A stretch of DNA of 64,000 nt, from assembly GCA_001596155.1 (NCBI GenBank), contig CP014771.1, positions 4,402,001 to 4,466,000 of the forward strand. Direction: 5' to 3'. Both the position numbers and the translations under genes were made by a program. The DNA comes from Hymenobacter psoromatis. GTDB lineage: Bacteria > Bacteroidota > Bacteroidia > Cytophagales > Hymenobacteraceae. A model generated the notes under the pieces. It made no database searches. It saw only the letters and a list, made by a program, of their open reading frames with translations, and was not told the origin of the DNA. Each line of letters begins with the position of its first letter. Position 1 is the first letter of the stretch. Shown here piece after piece: positions 52,284 through 59,322 of the stretch.

Positions 52284-52853
52284 TTAGCGACCAAAAAAGA
52301 GGTCGGTTTTGTCTTCGCGAGTGCCGTCTTCGAGCGGATATTGCCGACGCATGGGGAAGTAGTCCATATCCTCCACATTCAGAATGCGGCGCAGATTGGG
52401 ATGGCCCGTGAAGATGACACCGTAAAAATCGTAGGCCTCCCGCTCCATCCAGTTGGCGGCGGCGTAGATATCCGATAGGGTAGGCACTACCGGGTCAGCT
52501 ACCGGGAAGAAAATCTTAATTCGCAGCCGAATATTGTGTACCAAGCTGTGTAGGTGGTAAATCATACCGAGCTCCTGGTTCAGGTTTTCCGGGTAATTAA
52601 TCCCGCACATCGTGGTGAGGAAGTGAAACTTGAGGGTTTCATCCTGCTGCAAGCCGGCTACGGTGTGGTGGATGTGTTCGCGCTTGGTGGTCACCGTCAG
52701 CAAGCCGTAGGGCTCGTGCACATCCGTAAACGTAGCCTCACCAAAGAGACTGTGAAGCAGCGCCAGCACCCGCGCGTTTTGCTGCGCGGTAGGGTCCTGG
52801 GCGGCGGCAGTTTCCTGAGCGGCGGTCGATTCTTCTTTGGTCGGGTCAGGCAT
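52284..52853 (-). CDS. nuoC: NADH-quinone oxidoreductase subunit C
   Basis: 189 residues. After an Ala/Thr/Gln-rich leader, the 30 kDa subunit core follows: ICGINYPEN-like CGINYPENLNQELGMIYHLHS, then VPTLSDIYAAANWMEREAYDFYGVIFTGHPNLRRIL and a short end with YPLEDGTREDKTD. It connects the NADH module to the quinone module. A REPIN-like element separates it from nuoB upstream. Confidence 0.95.
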   Translation of the reverse strand: MPDPTKEESTAAQETAAAQDPTAQQNARVLALLHSLFGEATFTDVHEPYGLLTVTTKREHIHHTVAGLQQDETLKFHFLTTMCGINYPENLNQELGMIYHLHSLVHNIRLRIKIFFPVADPVVPTLSDIYAAANWMEREAYDFYGVIFTGHPNLRRILNVEDMDYFPMRRQYPLEDGTREDKTDLFFGR

Positions 52854-52870
52854 TTCTGGGCCTTGTATTA

Positions 52871-52968
52871 AGAACGTGATGCTGAGCTTGCCGAAGCATC
52901 TCTATTACGCTGTTCGTGAATCGTTCAACAAGGCGGGAGAGATGCTTCGATAAGCTCAGCACCACCGC
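52871..52968. repeat. REPIN-like inverted pair, family A copy 4
   Basis: AGAACGTGATGCTGAGCTTGCC in the left arm; the right arm has several changes (ATGCTTCGATAAGCTCAGCACC). Nested ATGCT/AGCAT is kept on the left. It lies between nuoB and nuoC. Confidence 0.85.
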
Positions 52969-52977
52969 CTTTTTTAG

Positions 52978-53535
52978 TTATTTAATATTATAAGATGCCA
53001 GCAGGGCCTGGTACTCGGGCGCGTTGCGGCGGCGGATGCTCTCGTTTCTGGCCAGGTCCTGCACGCGCATCAGGCCGTCGAGCACCTGCTCGGGGCGGGG
53101 CGGGCAGCCGGGGATGTACACATCGACCGGAATAATGCGGTCGATGCCTTGCAGCACTGAGTAGCTATCAAAAATGCCGCCCGAGCAGGCGCAGGCACCC
53201 ATCGCCAGCACCCAGCGGGGCTCGGCCATTTGCTCATACACCTGCTTCACGATGGGTGCCATCTTCTTGGCGATGGTGCCCATCACCATCAGCAGGTCGG
53301 CCTGCCGGGGCGAGAAGCTGGGGCGTTCGGAGCCGAAACGCGAGATGTCGTAGTGCGAACCCATCGTAGCCATGAACTCGATGCCGCAGCAGGAGGTAGC
53401 GAAGGGTAGGGGCCAAAGCGAGTTGGCACGGGCAATGCCCACGACCTTCTCCAGCGAAGTAGCGAAGAAGCCCGCGCCCTCAATGCCCTCGGGGGCCGGC
53501 ACGGATTTGATTTCGGGAACGCGGGTATCAACCAT
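52978..53535 (-). CDS. nuoB: NADH-quinone oxidoreductase subunit B
   Basis: 185 residues. N2 cluster ligands: tandem cysteines in [11 protein letters not shown] near residue 48, then MGACACSGG near 113 and [14 protein letters not shown] near 143. It hands electrons from the last cluster to quinone. Family stretches [22 protein letters not shown] are complete. It follows nuoA after 105 bp. Confidence 0.95.
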   Translation of the reverse strand: MVDTRVPEIKSVPAPEGIEGAGFFATSLEKVVGIARANSLWPLPFATSCCGIEFMATMGSHYDISRFGSERPSFSPRQADLLMVMGTIAKKMAPIVKQVYEQMAEPRWVLAMGACACSGGIFDSYSVLQGIDRIIPVDVYIPGCPPRPEQVLDGLMRVQDLARNESIRRRNAPEYQALLASYNIK

Positions 53536-53640
53536 TTTTCAAGTATCAATTAACAGGTAGTACTTAGCAAATCAATCAGCAAATTACCAAAAGCTAAGCG
53601 GTGCCGCCCTAGCTAACTGGCACTGGAGGAATGATAATTA

Positions 53641-54099
53641 TCAAGCAGCCTGCCCAACCTCGGCAGCCCGATTTTGCAACACCGGTTTGGCCGTGAAAGT
53701 TTGGCTGGGAACCGCTTCGTTCCAGCGCAGAATGCCCTTCTTAATGACGTAGCCAAAACCGGCCATCAGCAAAGTCATGAAGATAATCATCTCCACGAAG
53801 CCCGCCGTGCCAAGCTGGCGGAAGTTTACGGCCCAGGGATACATAAAAATCACTTCCACATCGAACAGCACGAACAGGATGGCCGTGAGAAAATACTTGA
53901 CCGAGATGGGCGTGCGGGCGTTGCCCACACTCTCGATGCCACACTCGAAGGAGGCATCCTTCACGCGGCTGTGGCGGTTAGGCCCCACCAGGTGTGAGAC
54001 TATCATGGCGAAGGCCACGAAGGCCACGGCCAGGCCAAACTGAATGAGAATGGGCAGGCAGTCGCTGGGCTGGTAATCGGAGTTTATGGCGAGTAGCAT
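53641..54099 (-). CDS. nuoA: NADH-quinone oxidoreductase subunit A
   Basis: 152 residues, three membrane helices. The conserved loop KDASFECGIESVGNAR near residue 48 and FDVEVIFMYPWAV near 83 are intact. It is the first gene of the nuo cluster, 43 bases after a TACCTTTG box, and lines the quinone-channel region of the membrane arm with NuoH and NuoJ. Its Ala-rich C-terminus is slightly longer than usual. Confidence 0.95.
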   Translation of the reverse strand: MLLAINSDYQPSDCLPILIQFGLAVAFVAFAMIVSHLVGPNRHSRVKDASFECGIESVGNARTPISVKYFLTAILFVLFDVEVIFMYPWAVNFRQLGTAGFVEMIIFMTLLMAGFGYVIKKGILRWNEAVPSQTFTAKPVLQNRAAEVGQAA

Positions 54100-54142
54100 A
54101 TCGGTCAGCTAGTTAGGTAGCGGGCGCACGGGCGCGGACAGG

Positions 54143-54150
54143 CAAAGGTA
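54143..54150 (-). promoter_or_regulatory. nuoA: -7 box (TACCTTTG) of the nuo cluster
   Basis: TAnnTTTG consensus on the minus strand, 43 bases before nuoA; the likely main promoter of nuoA-J. Confidence 0.7.
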
Positions 54151-54195
54151 CACCCGCGCCGGGCTGGTCTAAAACGAAATGTGGCCCACCGCCGC

Positions 54196-54870
54196 TTAGC
54201 GTGGGGTTTCGGTGGCGGGTGGGGGGGTAGGGAGGGCGTTGGGGTCGCCCATCGGCTGGCCATTCATGGCTCCGTCGAGGTTGCCACCGTTGAAGTAGTT
54301 TTCGGTGAAAATGCGGTAGCGGTCAAACACGGCGCGCACCGAGCGCACCAGTACGTACTCGCCGCGCGGCCCCTCGGGCACGGTCACGCCCGAGGCGTAG
54401 CCGTTCCAGATAGCGTTGTCGGTTTTGGTATCGATGAGCGTCACCATCAGCGTGCCATCGAGCAGCAGCAGGCGGGTAGGCTGATAGGTATGACGCTGCT
54501 CATCAGGAGTTTCTTCATTTTCGGCGTCGTTTTCCTTCACCCAGCGCGTAATATCTTCCTGCACGAAGCCGGGGAAGCGTATGTCGCCCTCAAACAGCTT
54601 AAAGCTCACCATTAAATCGGGGTTGCGGCGCGAGAAGCGGTAGCCTTGCAGGCGCATCCGCTGCTTCACGGCATCGCGCAGCGACTCGCTGAGGCGGGTG
54701 CTGTCGGCAGTGAGGCCGTTGCCGCTTAAAAAACCATAGGTGCGGTAGTGCCGAAAGCGCCCCCGGTAGCTATAGCTCGACTCAATGCGGGCCTCGCGGG
54801 AGGCGAAGCAGCCCGACAGCAATAAAAGGCCGAACAGGCAGATAATCTGGAAAGTAGCAGTTGGTTTCAT
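54196..54870 (-). CDS. DUF4136 family lipoprotein
   Basis: 224 residues. Lipobox LLLSGC near residue 21 marks a lipoprotein. The mature part matches DUF4136: a strand with HYRTYGFLSG, a helix SESLRDAVKQRMRLQGYRF with the family's LxxxGYxxxxxNPDLMVSF, and LMVTLIDTKTDNAIWNGYASG. The family is found at the outer or inner membrane of Gram-negative bacteria, role unknown. A charged, Glu-rich loop (DAENEETPDEQRH) is inserted in the middle. It is divergent from the first Uma2 gene. Confidence 0.85.
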   Translation of the reverse strand: MKPTATFQIICLFGLLLLSGCFASREARIESSYSYRGRFRHYRTYGFLSGNGLTADSTRLSESLRDAVKQRMRLQGYRFSRRNPDLMVSFKLFEGDIRFPGFVQEDITRWVKENDAENEETPDEQRHTYQPTRLLLLDGTLMVTLIDTKTDNAIWNGYASGVTVPEGPRGEYVLVRSVRAVFDRYRIFTENYFNGGNLDGAMNGQPMGDPNALPTPPPATETPR

Positions 54871-54982
54871 GAGAGTAGGGTAGGGAATTCTTTGAACTCT
54901 CTAAGCTACGTCCAGAAACCTGGTTGGCAACTAGCGCTCAGCTTATTACGGCGCGCGCTTCGCCAGCCGGGGTGGGAGGAGT

Positions 54983-54990
54983 TATATTTG
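54983..54990 (+). promoter_or_regulatory. -7 box (TATATTTG) of the first Uma2 gene
   Basis: TAnnTTTG consensus 24 bases before the ATG at 55015; it also supports that start. Confidence 0.6.
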
Positions 54991-55014
54991 ACCTTTCCCA
55001 AAAAGGCCCGCCCG

Positions 55015-55620
55015 ATGGAACAGACCCTTGCCCGCCCGCCCCACTACTCGGCGGAAGAATATTTTGCGCTGGAAGAAAAAAGTCTGGTGCGCCACGAATT
55101 TTTTGAGGGCGAGGTCTTTGCGATGGCCGGAGCCAGCATTGCGCACAACACCATTGCCGGCAATGTCTACATGGCCTGCCGGCAGGCCCTGCGTGGCAAA
55201 AAATGCCGGGTGCAGATGGAGGCCGTGCGGCTGGCCGTGGAGGAAAACCGCCACTATGCCTACCCCGACGTGATGGTAAGCTGCGACCCGCACGACCAGC
55301 GCGAAAGCCAGCAGCTACATAGCCCGCTGCTCATCGTGGAAGTGCTCTCGCCCTCCACCGAAGCCTACGACCGGGGCCTGAAATTCAACCAGTATAAGAA
55401 GCTACCAAGCCTGCGCCACTACCTACTGGTGTCGCAAAAAACCTGGCTCGTGGAGTGGTACCAGTTCACGGAACACGGCATGTGGAGCCACACTGCCCTA
55501 GCCGAAACCGCCAATGCCGTGGTGATTCCCGAGTTGAACCTAACGCTAACGCTCGTGCAGATTTACGAAGAGGCGGGCGTAGCGCCGATGAAAGTCGGCT
55601 TCGCGGCAGAAGAGGATTAG
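55015..55620 (+). CDS. Uma2 family restriction-endonuclease-fold protein (1)
   Basis: 201 residues from ATG 55015; a longer frame from 54892 crosses the promoter box and is rejected. Uma2 (DUF820) core: YSAEEYFALEEKS, HEFFEGEVFAMAGAS, then YPDVMVSCD and LIVEVLSPSTEAYDRGLKFNQYKKLPSLRHYLLVSQ, which carry the PD-(D/E)xK residues (Asp in YPDV, Glu in VEVLSPST). The family is abundant in cyanobacteria and Bacteroidota, often in multiple copies; its role is unknown. A close paralogue follows after 28 bp in the same direction. Confidence 0.9.
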   Translation: MEQTLARPPHYSAEEYFALEEKSLVRHEFFEGEVFAMAGASIAHNTIAGNVYMACRQALRGKKCRVQMEAVRLAVEENRHYAYPDVMVSCDPHDQRESQQLHSPLLIVEVLSPSTEAYDRGLKFNQYKKLPSLRHYLLVSQKTWLVEWYQFTEHGMWSHTALAETANAVVIPELNLTLTLVQIYEEAGVAPMKVGFAAEED

Positions 55621-55635
55621 CGACCGAGTTATCCT

Positions 55636-55643
55636 TATTTTTG
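55636..55643 (+). promoter_or_regulatory. -7 box (TATTTTTG) of the second Uma2 gene
   Basis: TAnnTTTG consensus that ends 5 bases before the ATG at 55649, so a leaderless mRNA is likely for this gene. Confidence 0.6.
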
Positions 55644-55648
55644 GCCTC

Positions 55649-56278
55649 ATGGGACACGCCGAAAGCCAGCCGCACTACTATACAATAGAGGAGTATCTCT
55701 CTTTGGAAAAAATTGACGACATGCGCCACGAGTTTTTCGAGGGCGAAATCTTCGCGATGGCTGGCGGCACTAGTATGCACAATGACCTCGTGCAAAACTT
55801 CGTGCTGGCCCTGCGGCCGAAGCTGCGCGGGTCGGCGTGCCGGCTCAAGGTAGAAACAATGCGCTTGGCCGTGCGCCCGCCGCACTTCTACACCTACCCC
55901 GACATGATGGTAAGCTGCCACGCCGACGACCAGTCTGCCAAGCAGCAGTACCAGCACCCGGTCCTCATCGCGGAAGTACTCTCGCCCTCCACCGAAGCCT
56001 ACGACCGCGGCGTGAAATTCAACCAGTACAAGCAACTGCCCTCCCTACGCCACTATTTGCTGGTGTCGCAGCAAATCTGGCTCGTGGAGTGGTTCCGCAA
56101 AAACGAGCACGGCGGCTGGGACTACACGGTGCTGGCCGAAGCCGATGATGCCCTGGCTATCCCCGAGTTGGGCGTAACACTGACCCTGACCGAAGTGTAC
56201 GCGGAAACGGGCATTGTGCCCATGCGCGTGAGCCCCGCGCCGGCCGCTGAAACGCACCCGTCGCTAAGCGAGGGGTAG
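55649..56278 (+). CDS. Uma2 family restriction-endonuclease-fold protein (2)
   Basis: 209 residues, paralogue of the gene just upstream. Corresponding motifs: YTIEEYLSLEKIDDMRHEFFEGEIFAMAGG, YPDMMVSCHADDQ, LIAEVLSPSTEAYDRGVKFNQYKQLPSLRHYLLVSQ. The active-site Asp and Glu are kept. Identity to the first copy is high in the core and lower at the ends, so the duplication is not recent. It has its own promoter box, so the two can be expressed separately. An AT-rich foreign patch begins after it. Confidence 0.9.
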   Translation: MGHAESQPHYYTIEEYLSLEKIDDMRHEFFEGEIFAMAGGTSMHNDLVQNFVLALRPKLRGSACRLKVETMRLAVRPPHFYTYPDMMVSCHADDQSAKQQYQHPVLIAEVLSPSTEAYDRGVKFNQYKQLPSLRHYLLVSQQIWLVEWFRKNEHGGWDYTVLAEADDALAIPELGVTLTLTEVYAETGIVPMRVSPAPAAETHPSLSEG

Positions 56279-56492
56279 GGTAAGGTAATTGAGCCATCGA
56301 TGGGTGTAGCTTGGTGAATGACCAGCATTTAAATCCATCTGCCGGAACCAAAATTAAATTGCTAAGCCACAGTTCATATTATATATACAAAATGTTTAGC
56401 TGTCTATCGAAACCAAAGTAACATAGTAAAGCAGCATGTAAGTGAGTTGCGTCAGTCTATTTTTTTGCCAAACACATGTTACGCTTGATATG

Positions 56493-56807
56493 CTATCTAA
56501 AAGGAAATTCTCTTTTCTTTTTTCCAGCACAAAATATTCCTTTTTTTATTAAATAGTCTTTTAATTCTAAAACTAATTTTACATTCTGCTCAACAACTTG
56601 AATTGTCTGGTTGTCGTTAGTTTCAATTAGCAAACCGTGCCAGCTTTTAAAGCCATTCTGGTAAACTGTGTCAAAGTATTGCCTTATGTCGCTTGAGTAA
56701 ATTGTTTGCTTGTTGAAAAAATCAATAAATGTTATTGTGTCGTCATTAGTGTTAATTAGAACTTTGTTTATTGCTAAAAGTTGACTTAAAATTAAAAAAA
56801 CCATCAA
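56493..56807 (-). CDS. Low-GC hypothetical protein (overlaps the next gene)
   Basis: 104 residues: MMVFLILSQLLAINKVLINTND, a short hydrophobic start, then TITFIDFFNKQTIYSSDIRQYFDT, KSWHGLLIETNDNQTIQVVEQN and a basic end. It resembles a small PH-like or signal-anchored protein, but I cannot name it. Composition is strongly AT-rich compared with the surroundings. Its ATG overlaps the stop of the gene upstream by 4 bp, which suggests a true two-gene unit of foreign origin. Confidence 0.55.
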   Translation of the reverse strand: MMVFLILSQLLAINKVLINTNDDTITFIDFFNKQTIYSSDIRQYFDTVYQNGFKSWHGLLIETNDNQTIQVVEQNVKLVLELKDYLIKKGIFCAGKKKREFPFR

Positions 56808-57004
56808 ATAAAAAGAATAATCATAAAATAGATAAGATAAAGAGACTTAAATTCAAAATGTATTATATTTATGGTAAAAATAACATGTTCATTTTTTGGG
56901 TCTTTTAGGAAATGATTTATTAAAATATATATAACGAAAAAATTCAGAAATAACGCAAATATCCGCCCGATGAAATTTGCTGAATTTGTCGAAAGTTTTA
57001 ACAT
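56804..57004 (-). CDS. Low-GC small membrane protein
   Basis: 66 residues from ATG 57004 (MLKLSTNSANFIGRIFALFLNFFVIYIL). A longer frame to 57055 would take its first 17 codons partly from the IS630 end (the element starts at 57030), so it is a later fusion. Two hydrophobic helices: FALFLNFFVIYILINHFL and SLYLIYFMIILFI. Together with the overlapping gene at 56493 it forms an AT-rich pair lying directly beside the IS element. No function is recognised. Confidence 0.5.
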   Translation of the reverse strand: MLKLSTNSANFIGRIFALFLNFFVIYILINHFLKDPKNEHVIFTINIIHFEFKSLYLIYFMIILFI

Positions 57005-57029
57005 GTTATTATACGTAACATACTGAGTA

Positions 57030-58121
57030 AGTAGTTGTCGGCAAATAATCGTCATTTTTTCAATAGTTGTTTACCTTTGCTTTATGCTATACATATTAAA
57101 TCTTCCCGAGGAAGAAAAAAAGACACTTGAAGCAGACAAACAAAACAGCAAGAAATCGTATTTCCGAGAACACTTTCAATGTATTTTACTCAGTTCAGCC
57201 GGTTTTGAGGTAAAAGAATTGGCCTTAATTTACAAAACACGGACACGAACAATTTACGACTGGCTACACCGCTACGAGCAGGAGGGTTTTCTCGGGTTAA
57301 AAATAAAAGCGGGTCGCGGGTTAAAAGCACCGTTAAAAGATTTAATGCCGGAGCAAGTTGACGACCTCAAAGAACAAATAAAGCTAAATCCGCAAAGTTT
57401 GCGGGAAACAGCTACTCTTTTAAGTGAAAAATTTGGATTCCCGATGACCAAATCAACGCTTAAGAATTAGTTAAAAAAACTGAAGTATACCTGGCATCGC
57501 CTGCGTAAATGGCTCAAGCCAAAGCAAGACGAGGCGGAATATGCGCGTCTTGCCACCGAACTCAAAGAGCTCTTAAAGCTTGAAAGTCAGCAGTATCTTC
57601 AGGTCTATTTCAGTGATGAGAGCGGTTTTTGCCTGACGCCATCCGTGCCTTACGGCTGGCAACCGGTCGGGCAACACACGGCTATTGTAGCGCAAAAAAG
57701 TCAAAGAGCGGAATGTGTTTGGTCTTCTTTCTCGGGACAACAAATTTGAAGGGTAGAAACCTTTGGCACCATGAATGCAGAACTTTTAGCGACTTGTATT
57801 GATGATTTCGTCACTATAATAACTCAAAAAACAGTTATTATAATGGATAATGCGCCTTTTCATCATGCTAATTTTATTACTGGCAAAATGAAAGAATGGC
57901 AGGAAAAAGACCTGTATATCTGGTTTTTGCCAAAGTATAGCCCCCACTTAAACTTGATAGAAACACTTTAGCGAAAAATTAAATACGAATGGTTGAAACC
58001 ACATCATTTCGCTAATTGGCAATCTTTAAATGATGCCCTAGACGAAATTTTTGATAATTTAGGTTCCAAATACAAAATATGTTTTACTTAAATTTGTGTC
58101 GATTATTTGCCGACAACTACT
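57030..58121 (+). mobile_element. IS630-family element, decayed
   Basis: 1092 bp, flanked on both sides by TA (57028-57029 and 58122-58123), the target duplication of this family. The terminal inverted repeats are perfect over at least 22 bp, AGTAGTTGTCGGCAAATAAT... at the left and its complement at the right. Inside is one transposase gene with several lesions. The right flank is half of a family B repeat. Confidence 0.9.
57084..58091 (+). pseudogene. IS630 transposase, broken
   Basis: The frame starts MLYILNLPEEEKKTLEADKQ, with a helix-turn-helix region (FEVKELALIYKTRTRTIYDWLHRY), then the DDE core: YFSDESGF, VIIMDNAPFHH and SPHLNLIE. Lesions: a TAG at 57468-57470, a one-base insertion near 57710, another indel near 57752, and a TAG at 57969-57971 where relatives have Trp (LIETL-W-RKIKYEWLKP). 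With at least four lesions this is not programmed frameshifting but decay, so the element cannot move by itself. The start is 4 bases after a TACCTTTG box at 57072-57079. Confidence 0.9.
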
Positions 58122-58140
58122 TACTAACCCTAACGAGTGG

Positions 58141-58183
58141 GAAAGATTGCCGCGCTCCACTTCGTTGCACTCGCAATGACAAA
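58141..58183. repeat. Half of a family B repeat (copy 5)
   Basis: Only the right arm, GAAAGATTGCCGCGCTCCAC...CAATGACAAA, remains, 20 bp after the IS630 end. The left arm is absent on the other side of the element. Confidence 0.85.
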
Positions 58184-58213
58184 ATGTTGATAAGAGTCGC
58201 GTACTTTTCAGCG

Positions 58214-59254
58214 ATGAAAACAACTACCCGATTCCTCCTACTAGCCGCCGCTCTGCTCGCAGCCGGCAGCGCCCAGGCCCAGCGCCTGCCCAAAGCCCAG
58301 CACGAGCTGCTGGCTACCCCCACCACCGTGGCCTGGGGCTACTACGACGCGGCTGCTACCCCTGTGCTGCGCATCAAATCTGGCGAGACGGTTCAGGTGC
58401 ATACCTTGCTGACTTCCAGCCCCACGCGCCTCGAAGGCGCGGGCGTGGCCCCGGCGCAGGTCGAGCAGTCGCTGCGTGATATTTACGACAAAGTGACCAA
58501 CAAAGGGCCGGGCGGACACATTCTAACCGGGCCCATTTTTGTGGAAGGCGCGGAGCCGGGCGACGTGTTGGAGGTGCGCATCAAGGCTATTGAGCTGGCC
58601 ATTCCGTATGCTTACAACGGGTTTGGGCCGAAGAGCGGGTTTATTCCCGAGGACTTCGGCTACGCCAAGATGAAAATTATTCCCTTGGATAAGAAGCGGA
58701 TGATAGCGGATTTTGCGCCGGGTATTGAGATTCCGTTGCACCCGTTTTTCGGTAGCATGGGGGTAGCGCCGCCGGCCGCCGCCGGCCGCGTGAACAGCGC
58801 GCCGCCCGGCATTTTTGGCGGCAACCTGGATAATAAAGACCTTGTGGTGGGCACTACCCTCTTCCTGCCGGTGCATGCGCCGGGCGCGCTCTTTTTCGTG
58901 GGCGATGGCCACGCCGGCCAGGGCAACGGCGAGGTGGACATCACCGCGCTGGAAACGTCGCTGGTGGGCAACCTGGAGTTTATCGTGCACAAAGACATGC
59001 ACTTAACCGTGCCCCGCGCCGAAACCCCGACCCAATATATCAGCATGGGCCTCAACGAAGACCTGACGCTGGCCGCCAAGCAGGCCGTGCGCGAAATGAT
59101 TGATTTCCTGATGAAAACCAAAGGCATGACCAAAGATGACGCCTATATGCTGTGCAGCGTGGCCGGCGACCTCAACGTGACGCAGGTAGTGGACGGCACC
59201 CGCGGCGCACACATGCTGATGCCCAAGGATATTTTTGAGAAGGCAAAGAAGTAA
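58214..59254 (+). CDS. Secreted acetamidase/formamidase family protein
   Basis: 346 residues from ATG 58214 with a signal peptide (MKTTTRFLLLAAALLAAGSAQAQ); a longer frame to 58079 crosses the repeat and is rejected. The family core is complete: GETVQVHTLLTSSP, GHILTGPIFVEGAEPGDVLEVRI, VNSAPPGIFGGNLDNKDLVVGTTLFLPV, LFFVGDGHAGQGNGEVD and ETPTQYISMGLNEDLT. Members hydrolyse small amides (formamide, acetamide) using zinc. The signal peptide places it outside the cytoplasm, unusual for classical FmdA but common for this branch. A solo repeat unit ends the gene. Confidence 0.9.
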   Translation: MKTTTRFLLLAAALLAAGSAQAQRLPKAQHELLATPTTVAWGYYDAAATPVLRIKSGETVQVHTLLTSSPTRLEGAGVAPAQVEQSLRDIYDKVTNKGPGGHILTGPIFVEGAEPGDVLEVRIKAIELAIPYAYNGFGPKSGFIPEDFGYAKMKIIPLDKKRMIADFAPGIEIPLHPFFGSMGVAPPAAAGRVNSAPPGIFGGNLDNKDLVVGTTLFLPVHAPGALFFVGDGHAGQGNGEVDITALETSLVGNLEFIVHKDMHLTVPRAETPTQYISMGLNEDLTLAAKQAVREMIDFLMKTKGMTKDDAYMLCSVAGDLNVTQVVDGTRGAHMLMPKDIFEKAKK

Positions 59255-59262
59255 TTGCCTCA

Positions 59263-59307
59263 AAAGAGAACGTCATTCCTCGGCAAGCTCGGAATGACGT
59301 TCTCTTT
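59263..59307. repeat. Solo unit of repeat family A (copy 5), likely terminator
   Basis: AAAGAGAACGTCATTCC and GGAATGACGTTCTCTTT pair over 17 bp around TCGGCAAGCTC, with A- and T-runs at the edges. It stands between the convergent amidase and hydrolase genes and should terminate both. Confidence 0.85.
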
Positions 59308-59322
59308 ATACCTTGGCACCAA

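Noticed and set aside
57084..58091. Programmed frameshifting of the IS630 transposase
   Set aside because: There are two in-frame stops and at least two indels, more than any programmed event would explain.
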